A stretch of 64,000 bases of DNA from Closterium sp. NIES-65. Taxonomy: Eukaryota > Streptophyta > Zygnematophyceae > Desmidiales > Closteriaceae. The stretch spans positions 942,001-1,006,000 of the forward strand of contig CANXME010002420.1 of the NCBI GenBank assembly GCA_948144175.1. Direction: 5' to 3'. The notes beneath the pieces are model-generated. The model was not told the DNA's origin. It searched no databases and saw nothing but the letters and a program-made list of their open reading frames with translations. This document shows positions 54,023 to 64,000 of the stretch, piece by piece. The stretch's first letter is position 1; every line of letters begins with the position of its first letter. Made by a program: the position numbers and the translations under genes.

Positions 54023-56248
54023 CTAGGAGTCACTGTCGCTATCATGAGAATAATCTTCCTCGTCATCCCCGTCTAGCTCTGAATATGAAGCAATGTGTTC
54101 TTTGCAGTGGTCTGCCCGTCTCTGCCAGGGGCCCAACTCCTCCTCTAGCCTAACTGCTTCTTCTGCAGCTGCTGCTTCACGAGCAGCAGCCTCTGCTGCT
54201 GCTGCTACTGTTGCTGCCGCCTGTTTCGCGGCCAGCATCGCAAGTGTCTTCCTCGTGCGCTTCACAGGCCTTTGCGCATGCACCATCACCACATCCTTGG
54301 CTGAGCGTCGCTTCTTCGCACCTCTCCACAGCTCTACAAGGGCGGGCCAGTCAGGTTCGTACTTCAGCATGGAGATGGTCATCAGGTCGCCAAGCTTCGC
54401 GTCGTTGAGATTGCCGCGTAGCCAGCTCTTGATGACGTTCTGGCGGGAGAAGCCCCGCTTGCACTCCACGGTGCTCAGAGGCAGCACTGCGACCGCCATC
54501 CAAAGGCGGACCAGGTTGGGGTAGGCCGTGCACCAGTCGGGCGAGCTGAGCATCTGCTTCAGGCCGTCCTGGAAGCTCAGCTCGCGGTGATGGGTCGACA
54601 TGATCGTGGTGAAGCTGCTGATCTCCTTCTGCGCTCTCGTCCAGTTGATTCCTAGTGGCTGGCGGGGTGTGAATCAGAAACTTTTTTAATGAGAATACGG
54701 GCTGTTGTACTAAAGTACACAAGCTCATACAACCAACGAAGCATACGGTGACACAAACACCCTAGACAACTCAATCAAGCACAACCGAAATCGAAGACGT
54801 ACCAGGCAGGGTGTCAGGGTCGGACGGTTTCCGCTTAAACAGATTGTGGAGAGCCTCCAGCCACTGCAAAAACCGACGCTGCCGCTTCGAGTGAGATTTC
54901 GGGTACGCCCCCTGCGTGAACAGCTTGGCGCCGTCGAGAGAGCTCAGATCCTTCATCGAGGTCTCCAAACGCTTCAACAGCTCCTTCACGTACCCCTTCG
55001 CCAGTGTGATGCAGTCGTCAAGGCCCGGGCCAGATGTCTGACCCTTGATTTTCTGTTCATGGAGGGTGTAGTCATGAGTAGTCGGGGCGCCAGTCGAGTC
55101 GGTGCCCGTCACCTTCACCTCCCATTTGTCCGACGAGGCATGCTTCGACAAGAAGGCACTCAGCTCGTTGCTCCCATCTCCGAAGTCGTCCGCGTCACTC
55201 AGGTAACGGTTGCGGGGGTGAGCCTAGTGTTGGTGCTCATGCAGCACGTGAGTCACGTCGATCTGCCACACACACATGAGAGGCGGTGGAAAGGCATGCA
55301 CGGGTAAATATCTCATTAACACGATTCATTTACGCTAAAAACAGTTAAACAGCAAGAGGCGTAACAGCGTACCTGCCGTCGTTGGAACTTGAGGTTCAGT
55401 GCGTTGAGTTCCTTCAACACATCAGCCAAGAAAAACAACATGAAATGGAATTTCAAACTGGTTACAAGGAGGTACGCCTTCGGGTCGTTCTCGTACAACA
55501 GTATGACAGCAGCTGGAAGGTAGTCAGCCAGTCGCTGCACCGCCAGACCATGTGAAAGCCACCTGACGCTGTGGATGCCCTGCAACTCTAGGTTAGTTTC
55601 ACACAGCACCTCCTGCAGCTCTTTGAAGCGTAGGTGGAAGTTGCCCAACCGTCCAAGGAGCTCCGCAAAGGAACGGACGACATGGTCGACGCTGTCAAGG
55701 TTGGGGTAGGCCTCTTCTGCATCCTTTGCGGCCAAAGCTTCCCTGACACAACACGGAAAAGCAACAAGTTAGATACATATGCAACGATAAAAAGGTAAGC
55801 ATAACATCATAGGGTTACAAACATATGCGCGATGCAGTGGAACCCGGCGAGGTGTGGAATCCGCCCACGAAGGCGTGCCACCAGGCCCGTCTGAGAACCG
55901 ACCATGACGCTTGCACCGTCAGTGCTGATGCCACTGATGTGCTCAAGGTCGAGGCCGGTAGACTCCAGGTGGGTTAGAAGGACTGCCTGCAGGGAACCAG
56001 CATCACACTGCTCAACTGTTAGGTGCGCGAAAAATTTAGTGACAGGAGTGTTGCTGCGGAGGAACGACAAGTAGACTATCAGGTGCTCTCGTCCAATTGA
56101 ATGCCCAGGTAAGGACTCTCTCGGATGTGCTTCATCTGTTGAGCACGGAGGTAGATGACAAGCGTCTCAACCAAATGCGCAAATCCGTACCTGTAACGAC
56201 CAGAGACAAGGTAATTAGTACCATGGTTTTCAACTAAACCCTCAACCC

Positions 56249-56295
<47 letters not shown>

Positions 56296-57239
56296 ACTTA
56301 CTCGCTGTTGTAGGTGCCAGAATCCTTCAGGAGCATATCGAGCGTGCCCATCTCTGCCATAAACTGGACCAGGGTCACAAACAACACAATGGGTGAGTCG
56401 CTTCTGCAAATATAAATATCTGTTGCCAGGAGTTTTGTCAAACGCTTGGCTTCCCCGTCACCGTTCTCGAAGTCGACAATCGACTTCTGAGCAGCATTCT
56501 TGCCGTCACGTAGCTGTTGGCGGTCCAATGACACCTCATGCTTGATGGAATGCTGATGTTTCCGCATCGTCTGTCGTTGAATGTCCAGCCCACCCTCTCC
56601 ATCGCGGCCGTACTGGTAGCTGGGGTCTCCGTGCACCATGCAGATTGAACACCTCATGCAGGGTTGACCCCATGAAGTCTCCGAGATGATGAGCCACGGG
56701 AAGTGCTTTAGCCATTTCTCGTTAGCCTTCTGCTGCCACTGCTCGACGGTCAAGGCGCGCGGATACTTGTCGTCGTCGTTGGCGGTGACGGGTTGTGACG
56801 GGCCCGGGCGAGTTGTGCTAAAGCGGGGGACGGTTGCTCGCGGGACACCTGCAGTGGGATGGGCAAAGCGAATTCACTGTTTGTATTCGCCGTTCCCTGC
56901 TCTAATGCAAGAAACAGAAATCACCGGTAGATTTGTGGCCACAGATGCCGAAACGGGCGGCGGCAAAGACTCAGCTTCAGCTGGTTTAGGCTGGGTCGCA
57001 GTCTCAGTAGCGTCTGACGTACATTGCGAGGGGATAAGCGGCTCATCGTTGCAGGATGTGATGACGTTGGGGGAAGGAATTATAGGCGGAGGCGTCTCGA
57101 CTGCGGCAGTGGTTGTCACAGGAATTGCTGCCGGAGCTTTACGGGTTAGGAAATCTAACGCAGAAACCCGTGGCTTGTCAGGTACCCCGGGTGGATCACG
57201 CCTAGCGCTGTCGGTTGACTTGAGGGCGCCAGATAGCAT
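54023..57239 (-). pseudogene. hAT-superfamily transposase gene, multi-exon, decayed
   Basis: Proposed exons, in transcript order: 57239-56874; 56848-56302; 56190-55823; 55742-55373; 55262-54803; 54658-54023. Each internal junction has GT/AG on the minus strand except the first, whose intron would be only about 25 bp and is doubtful. Features in order: SALDFLTRK N-terminus; TTF/BED-like zinc motif (CMRCSIC ... HQHSIKH); the hAT signature LDEST; FHCIAH; RWLSHGLAVQRL; and a C-terminal dimerisation region (LPLSTVECKRGFSRQN). Damage: a frame change near 56090 just after LDEST and TAG at 55224-55226. No terminal inverted repeats were found, so it may be an old immobile copy or an adopted gene. Confidence 0.68.
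56251..56294 (-). repeat. A44/T44 homopolymer in a hAT intron
   Basis: Forty-four A on the plus strand, i.e. a T-run directly after the 5' splice site (GTAAGTG at 56295-56301) of the second intron. Length is uncertain in any assembly. Confidence 0.9.
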
Positions 57240-58229
57240 GGTGAAAGGTGGTGTATCACCTCACATGAGGTAGTAGCAAGAAAGGAATTCTAAACGGTAC
57301 GCGGGAACAAGCTACGGGACAATAGGTATGCTTCGGGCTAGGCGTCAAATATTGAAAGGTAAAGGCAGGTTCTCAAAGAAAGGCTTGGAGAAGAAAGGAA
57401 GGGAAGGAACCATCACCTCACGAACCGCGCCGTGCCTCTCTCACGAGGGTTTCACGAAGGTGTGTGCATGCTTTGTTTTGATATGCACCGACTGTCCTTG
57501 CACTCTGCCAGCGAGGTGAGGGGCAACAGCCTGGCAGCGGCGCCGACAACAGCTACCCGACAGATGCGTGGCAGCAACTGAGTCAGATGCAGAATGCACT
57601 GGCAAGAAGAATCCAAAATTCACCCCCGTGCCCTCACGCAAAAATCATTACGCGTGCCTTCACATGCAACACCTCGCTGCTCCTCTGGCCAACTGGGCCA
57701 TTTTGTCTCATTCAAACGAAACAATACGCGATTTCTGTTGGATCAGATGAATTGCTATAAGTTTCCTGAAAAAAATATGACGCTATAGCATTTGTCTTGG
57801 CTCTCATATGGCCCATAAGCTAAAGTCTGCCACAGCATATGAACGATACATTTCGCGCCTGAAACCTAGACCAACAGACTAAATTAGTATGCTAACGAGA
57901 GCCCTGGCCTTCACCCACGTTTCATTTCGAACTTTCAACTTTCAAGTTCCCCCCGCCCTCCCACCTTTGTACGGATTGTTGATCTTAGTGCGTATTCCTA
58001 CAGCCTCTTATCAAGGCCACCTCCCATCAAGATTGTCCTTTTGCCTGGGATAAGTAGTGAGAGGTTTTGGGTTTAGGGGATTTTTCAGTGTGAGCTTGAT
58101 AGTGTTGGGCTGAAAAAGCCCTTAGGATCTTTGCAGGACCAAATTCCTGGTAGGACTAATGTAATAGCGGAAGCGTTCAATGAGGAGTTTGTGAACCACC
58201 TTGCGCTGGTATGTGAGGGCAAAGTAGAT
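57240..58229. other. no gene recognised
   Basis: Sequence upstream of the hAT gene. It may hold the gene's promoter and 5' UTR, but no motif stands out. Near 58080-58225 a short plus-strand frame (LKKPLGSLQDQIPGRTN) could be an RT-type remnant. Evidence is too thin to call. Confidence 0.4.
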
Positions 58230-58546
58230 TGATTAAAACAAAGAGATACAGGCTTTTATAAGAGTACAAGGAATACGAAGAGATACAGTTAATAACCGTT
58301 TTGCTGTTGCTGTTGCGGTTCGATACAGTAACGACTCGGGCAACTGCTCAATAGCGAGTCCGTTGTTTGTCCTTGCTGTCGCGCTGTACTTGTCAGGTCA
58401 AAGGTCGCTGACCTTTGATTTTCGCGTAACCTCTAGCAGTTGCTCAACCTCCGAGGGTTGACTCGCTGATGCTTCGATATGTTTCGCTTTGCTTCTGACT
58501 TGGTGTTTCGACACGACAGAGGTGCTTAAGTTACTTATTTCCAACA
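58230..58546 (-). repeat. 3' LTR of C6
   Basis: On the minus strand it begins TGTTGGAAATAAG right after the purine tract (58547-58559). It probably ends ...GTTTTAATCA at 58230, giving TG...CA ends and 317 bp. A TATAAAA-like box (CTTATAAAAGCC near 58253-58264) lies inside. The lower boundary is inferred from the terminal CA only. Confidence 0.65.
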
Positions 58547-59592
58547 CTCCCCTTTGCTTCTGGAGTGTCGCTGCTGGTGACGTGGCTCTTTCCAGTCAGC
58601 AGCATGCAGTACTCGAACTTCTGCTTTTCGAGCTTCTTGGTCAAGTAATCAGCTGCCATCTCGGTCGTAGGGCAGTAGGATAATTCGAGTCTCCCCTTCT
58701 CGATCTCGTCTTTCACGAAGAAATATCGCAGGGCGATATGCTTCGTCCTGTTCGCGAATCCGTTTTTGTTGGCTATGCGAATTGCCGACTGGTTGTCGCA
58801 GAACAGAGTGAAGCTGGGTAACTGAGCCAGCTTCGCTTCCTCCAAGAGTTCGCGAAGGTACAATCCTTCCTTGGTGGCTGAGCAGAGTGCGATATATTCT
58901 GCTTCAGATGAGGAGAGAGTGATAATTTCCTGCTTACTCGACTGCCACGAGATAGGTCCGATAGGCTCGAGGCGGTAGATATAGCATGTGCGCGAGCACC
59001 GGTTGTCAGAATCTTCGGCGTGGTCGGCGTCGACGTAGCTGATTAACTTAGGCGTTGTAGTTCCGTTCTTGTAGTAGGTCAAGCCGATCGTTGGAGTGCT
59101 AACGAGGTAGTGACGAGCGCGGTCGAGCTCCGCCATGTGTTCAGCTTCAGGCCTTTTAAGGTAGGTGGCGAGCTGACTTACAGAGTATGATAGGTCCGGG
59201 CGGCAGGTGATAGCCGCGAAGAGAAGGCATCCCAGCTTCCTCTGGTAGTCGCGTATCCCGGCAGGCTTGAGTGGAGTGGAGCCTTCCTTGTGATTTCCTG
59301 CCGTGTAGTGGTATGGCGTGGAGATGGTAGTTGGTGTGAGTGCGAAGCGTTTGGCGATGGTGTCGGCATATTTCGCGGCGTTGAGGTAGATCGCATAATC
59401 TTCTTCCTGAATGTTGAGGCCGAGGTACTGCGTGACGGTAGATGAGACTATGAGCATGAGATCTTCTGTAGCTCCCCTTCGAACCACGTAGTGACGTTGT
59501 CGGTCGACCCGATGTAGAGTAGATCGTCTACGTAGACGATTAGTAGGATGTAGTCGGTGCCTTTTGTAAGCCGGTACATCCCTTGGTCGTGA
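58531..59592 (-). pseudogene. C6 pol: RT end and RNase H, frameshifted
   Basis: From 59592 the frame reads GMYRLTKGTDYILLIVYVDD LLYIG, the copia RT active site. It shifts near 59455-59465 (reading runs into TAG just after LQKIS) and resumes as IVSSTVTQYLGLNIQ. The RNase H part contains SYVDADHAED, SSSEAEYIAL, CDNQSA and TKHIALRYFF, and ends at TAA 58531. Sequence similarity to C1-C5 is limited to these family motifs, so this is a separate lineage. Everything upstream of YVDD is displaced past C5. Confidence 0.85.
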
Positions 59593-59723
59593 TGTGAAGC
59601 AAGGAAAACAGGAATGAAATGACTAAGGAAAGATTGGGTACAAATACAACCCTAGAAAGCTGTACCCCATATGTGCTACCCCACTATAGCCTACAAACAT
59701 GCATCAGCTATAATACTCTGACA
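59593..59723 (-). repeat. 3' LTR of C5
   Basis: 131 bp, TGTCAGAGTATTATAGCTG ... TTGCTTCACA on the minus strand. Nearly the same as the C1 5' LTR. Confidence 0.92.
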
Positions 59724-59733
59724 CACCCCCATA
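59724..59733 (-). promoter_or_regulatory. polypurine tract of C5
   Basis: TATGGGGGTG on the minus strand, abutting the LTR as in the other copies. Confidence 0.8.
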
Positions 59734-59934
59734 GGCTAAGTGGGGGAGAACAAGGGGTCACAAGACCAGTCAAGCAAAGCAAAGCAAAGCAAGCTCAGGG
59801 TGGATCACAAAGTCACCACACAGTCCGAGCACAAGAGGAGGGCCAGAGGCCAGTTCACATGCAGGAGTACAGACATATATATAAAACTAGACAAGCAAGA
59901 GCAGGTATATATATATGTCACAGTACAAGTGAAG

Positions 59935-62900
59935 TCAAGAGGACAGCAAGTGAGGCAAGACAGGTACAAGACCCAGCTGGGTGCAAAAGCGCTGATGGTC
60001 ACAAGGCGCGAGTGCCTTGGTGAACACATCAGCAGTGTTGGCCTCAGAGGCCACGTACGCAAGTCGCAACTGACCACGCTGCTGCAGCTCACGAGCAAGG
60101 AAGTAGCGGAGAGCAATGTGCTTCGTTCTGTGCTCCAAGCGCTGCTCTCGACACAAGGCCAGCATGGCCTTGTTGTCTACGTAAAGCACTGGAGGAGAAC
60201 GAGGCGGCTCTCCAAGGTCAGTCAGCAGGTAGGTGAGCCAGCGAAGCTCCTGTGCAGCCATGGCCCCGGCGTAGATCTCAGCCTCACAACTGGAGCCGAG
60301 AACCGAAGACGAGCGAGTAGACCGCCACGAGACAGAGCCGGAACCAAGGCTGAAGGTGTAACCCTGTGACGACCGCTGCGTAGCCTGGTCGTCAGCCCAA
60401 GAAGCGTCCGCGTGGCCGGTAAGGACCACTGGACTCCGCCCTCCAAGCACTAGCCCCATGCCCGACGTGCTGCACAGGTAGCGCAATACCCTCTTCGCTG
60501 CAGCCATGTGCTCTGGTCTGTGTCTCCCAGGAGCAACATAGCGAGCAAGAATGCTCAGAGGGTATGCAAGGTCAGGTCGTGTGCAGGTCATCAGGTACAT
60601 GAGGCAGCCAACAAGCTCTGCATACGGACCACTCGACTCTACGGACTCATCCGAAGGCAGAGCTGAGAGTGAGTGGCGAGTAGGCAGAGGAGTGGCCTGA
60701 GGCGAGGAGTACGTGAAGCCGAAGCGCTGAAGGACCTGCTGCACCATGTGTGACTGAGTCAAGGTAATGGTGCGGCGTGCTCTGTCCCGAGTGATCTGCA
60801 AGCCAAGGTAGCTGCGCAGTTCACCCAGGTCTGTGCACGTGTGTCTCTTCAGCAGCTCGGACTTCACGTAGGCGAGTCCAGCAGTGTCTGCTGTGGCAAA
60901 GACCAAGTCGTCGACGTACACGGGGATGTAGAACGACGGCAGGGAAGTGTCGGTGCGAAGAAACAGCGACGGGTCAGCAGTAGAAGGAGCAAACCCAAGA
61001 GCCGCAAGCGTAGTCCTCAGTGTGTCGTGCCACTCACGCGGTGCCTGGCGGAGACCGTAGACTGGCCGTCGGAGGCTCCACTAGGTGCCAGGAGGGAAAG
61101 TCCCAGTGAAGCCAGGTGGACGGCGAAGCCAGATCTCCTCGTGCAGGCTACCCTGCAAGAACGCAGTGCTGAAGTCGAGAGAGTGAAGCTCGTAGTCGCG
61201 CTGAGCGGCTATGTGCAGCAGCACCCGAAGAGTAGTCATCTTCGGGGTGGGAGAGAAGGTCTGAAAGTAGTCAACTCCCTGCCGCTGACTGAAGCCACGA
61301 GCAACGTACCGTGCCTTGAAGACAGGTGGAGAGCCCGGCGGCCGCTTCACCCTGAAGATCCACATGCCACTGACGATGTTCGCCCCAGGAGGGGGAACCG
61401 CGTCAACGTAGGTGCCTGTGGACTTCCAGGAAGCCATCTCTGCATCCATAGCTGCCTGCCACTGAGAGGAGTAGGGACCCTCTACGGCTCCGCGTAAGAA
61501 CGCGGAGTCGGGATGTCTAGTGCATCCGGGTCTCCCTCAGGGGCAAGCAGTACAGACGCGAGATGAGGTGAAGCAGCCGCTAGACACTGTAACTCCTCCT
61601 GCCTGTCCTCTAGGACGTCCGTGCCAAGAGCACACTCACCCCCGACGGACGGAGGACAGACACACGCAGACTCAGCAACAAGACTAGCAGCGTAGTCGAG
61701 ACGACAGCGAGCAGCAAAGTCAACGAGCTCAGCGACTAGAGCAGACGCAGCAGTGGACTCAAAAGAGGGGTCAGTGACGACAGTAGCAAGCAGACGCGTG
61801 ACAGTAGGACTGGCAGCGCGAAGAGAGTCCGACTCAGGGTCGGCAAGCGCAGGAAGAGAGGACTCAGGAGGAGAAGGCAAAGGGGCACGCAGAGGAGCAG
61901 TGGACGGACGCAGAGACATCCGATGCGTGCTAGGGACAGGAGGAGGACGCTGACGCGAACTGCGACCACTAGCGCGAGCAGCACGAACAGGCGACGCGGG
62001 ACGAGACGTAGGCTCACGACGCTCAGCAAGACCTCCAGTAGGACCAGTGTAAGGAGAGGGAGCAGGCAGTGGAGAGGAAGGCTCCAGCAGGGACTGCGAC
62101 TGGACAGGCGGTGGACCCTCTACTGGAGGAGAAAGACCAAGAACCTGCTGTAGGAGCGGAACGAAGTACGGCCGAGGCCGCGCGGCAGCTCCAGACTCAG
62201 CAGGGACAGCACCAGTACCCTCAGCAACAGCACCAGCGCCACCCACACCTCCAGCGGCAGGACCAACAGCGGTAGGCTCAGCACGAACGCCCTCAGCAGC
62301 TCCAGCTCCAGGAGGACCCGCAGGTCCAGCAGCTCCGGGACCGGCAGCACCCGCACCCTCGACGGTCGAAGAAGCTCCAGCTCCAGCTCCAGCAGCACCT
62401 CCAGACTCAGCAGCACGCCTCCAGCGGCGAGCGAACCACTCGCGCAGCTCCTGTGGAGAGAGGGGCTCCCGGCGAGACGCAGCAGCAGGAGAAACCCCAG
62501 GCTCAGCAGCTCCAGACGCAGCACCCCCAGGCTCAGCAGCTCCCAGCTCAGCACCCCCAGGCTCAGCAGCTCCCGACCCAGCACCCCCAGACCCAGCACC
62601 TCCAGGCACAGCACCCCCCGGCTCAGCACCCCCAGGCTCCGCACCCACCGCAGTAGCACCCTCAGGCCCAGCACCCCCAGCAGTAGCACCCACAGGCTCA
62701 GCACCCCCGCGCACAGTACCCTCAGAGTCAGCACCCCCAGGCTCAGCACCCGCAGCAGCACCAGAGTCACCAGTAACCTCGACCGGGTCAACGGCGTCTA
62801 CCTGGGACACACCTGAGGGGGCAGGAACCTGAGGGGGGAGGGGGTCTACCGGGGGGGGAACCGGCACAAGGAAGTCCGGGGGAGGGGGGAGGGAAGGAGT

Positions 62901-64000
62901 GCGGTAGGGGAAGAGACGGTAGAAGGGGACTGACTCGTCGAACGTGACGTCCTGGGAGGACAGGACACGACGAGAGGAGGGGTGGTAAAACTGCCACCCT
63001 GGGGCGTCAGTGGGGAAGCCAAGGAAGACACAGGGAGCAGCACGAGGGGACAGCTTGTCCGCAGACAAGTCGCGAACAAACGCCCGAGATCCCCAGACAC
63101 GGAACACAGACGCATCGCCAACCTTCCCCGTCCACAGCAAGGCTGGGGACATCGCAGGCCGAGAGACCCGGGGGTGAAGGTTGAGCTGATGCGCCGCGTA
63201 CCTCACCGCAAACGGCCACAGAAAATGGGGGGCAGCCGCATGCATCATGGACGTACGAGCGACATCCATGACCATGCCAATGCGGCGCTCAGCAATCCCA
63301 TTTTGCTGTGGTGAGTCCGGAAGCGTGAAGGTCTGGCGGATCCCCCGTGCACGACAGTAGTCCCGCAGAAGGCGAGAAGAGAACTCTCCGCCTCTGTCAG
63401 AGTGCAGACGCAGAACAGGAAAGTCCGAGCCGAAACTCTTCCTGAGCTGGAGACGAGCCTCGCGGATCCAGTCGATCAGCACCTCAGTGACCGCATCCTT
63501 GCTGCGCAAGGGGAGGACTGTGGTGTAACGCGAGTAGTCGTCAACCACCAACAGGAAGTAGCGCTCGTAACCCTGCCCACGGACGGGGGCTGGGCCCCAC
63601 ACATCCATGTGAAGCGTCTGCAGGGGAGCCTCTGTCGGGGGGAAGTGGGAGGAGTGGGGAGTAGCCCGGAGGCAACCCTCGACACAGGGGACACAGGAAG
63701 GTCCTGGCCCGGAGGGGAGAGGAGGGAGAGACTGGGGAAGACCAGAGACAAGGACACGGGAAGCCATGCTCCGAAGACGGGGCAAGGAGGGGTGGCCAAG
63801 ACGGTGGTGCCACAGGAGAGTCTCGTGAGACAGGAGGCGACAAGAACAGGGGGCAGACTCAGGACCTGACCGGGACGCAGCAGCAAGCACCTGACCCGAC
63901 GCAGCCACCTGACCAGACGCAGGGACAGGAGGAGACTCAACGGTCAGGGTGTAGAGACTCGACCCCGGCTGACGCGAGAACGTGGCCAGGTGCCGGCCTG
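59935..64000 (-). pseudogene. gag-pol polyprotein of C5 (partial), frameshift and TAG
   Basis: Enters at 64000 in the spacer before integrase (LATFSRQPGSSLYTL) and ends at TGA 59935. Integrase is complete: WHHRLGHPS, CVPCVEG, HMDVWGP, LHSDRGGEF and QNGIAER. A long Ala/Glu/Pro/Gly repeat linker follows (about 62480-62790). Near 61487 a missing base shifts the frame (RSYAEP then TAG, where relatives continue RSYAEAMAGPYSS). The restored-frame RT has TAG at 61081-61083 where relatives have Gln in PPGTQWSL. YVDD (near 60910), then RNase H (GHADASWADD, VDNKA, KHIALRYF) are intact. The first catalytic Asp is present, unlike C4. Confidence 0.92.

Larger units (their letters stand above)
58230..59592 (-). 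mobile_element. second Ty1/copia lineage C6, 3' end, split by C5
   Basis: Minus-strand 3' portion of a copia element unlike C1-C5: RT from YVDDLLYIGS, RNase H, purine tract AAGCAAAGGGGAG and a 3' LTR. The RT frame is interrupted at 59592 by the 3' LTR of C5; the rest should resume beyond 64000. No matching 5' LTR is in the window, so its target duplication cannot be tested. Confidence 0.85.
59593..64000 (-). mobile_element. Ty1/copia LTR retrotransposon C5 (3' half)
   Basis: Minus-strand element whose 3' LTR is at 59593-59723. RNase H, RT, integrase and part of the protease-integrase spacer follow up to the window edge. It is inserted in the RT of C6. The five bases beyond the LTR, CGTGA (59588-59592), should be repeated at the other end outside the window. 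It is a close sibling of C1 by LTR and integrase sequence. Confidence 0.93.

Overview
This window is repeat-dominated nuclear DNA from a eukaryote. The evidence is four-to-five kinds of retrotransposon, spliced (GT-AG) transposase genes, long minisatellites and microsatellites, and no compact operons. Ty1/copia elements with tRNA-iMet-like primer sites, a hAT gene and GC-rich coding sequence fit a green-lineage genome. A streptophyte or other green alga is my guess, but the species cannot be named from sequence alone. I saw no rRNA, tRNA, CRISPR array or convincing single-copy housekeeping gene.

Layout. 1-3760 (minus): 5' half of a Ty1/copia element (C1) running off the left edge. 3766-6084: no gene seen. 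6090-9443: a non-autonomous LTR element (NA1) with identical-looking 218-bp LTRs and no gag-pol; its interior is almost entirely tandem repeats. 10.1-14.8 kb: pyrimidine-rich minisatellite block with about 25 copies of a 65-bp unit. 16485-23607 (plus): complete Ty1/copia C2, inserted in or next to a spliced transposase-like gene whose best part is 23725-25679. 25858-26574 (minus): broken unknown ORF. 26.75-30.5 kb: purine-rich minisatellite block. 32.2-36.5 kb (minus): decayed non-LTR retrotransposon with reverse transcriptase, an endonuclease-like C-terminus and a GA-repeat tail, interrupted by a solo copia LTR. 38625-45961 and 46264-53747 (plus): complete Ty1/copia C3 and C4. 54023-57239 (minus): decayed multi-exon hAT transposase gene. 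58230-59592 (minus): 3' end of a second, different copia lineage, cut by insertion of C5. 59593-64000 (minus): 3' half of Ty1/copia C5, running off the right edge.

The five copia copies C1-C5 share one design: short LTRs (130-136 bp), a primer site starting TGGTAT, a GC-rich tandem-repeat leader, and one long gag-pol frame. That frame encodes Gag, a Gly-rich linker, an atypical Cys/His module, DSGA protease, HHCC/DD35E integrase, a variable pentapeptide-repeat linker, YVDD reverse transcriptase and RNase H. A short 3' UTR and the purine tract TATGGGGGTG follow. NA1 keeps the primer site, purine tract and 3' UTR but none of the proteins, so it was probably moved by a relative's proteins. All gag-pol frames here carry stops and/or frameshifts, so none looks autonomous as sequenced. 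The C-to-T type CAG-to-TAG changes suggest methylation-driven decay.
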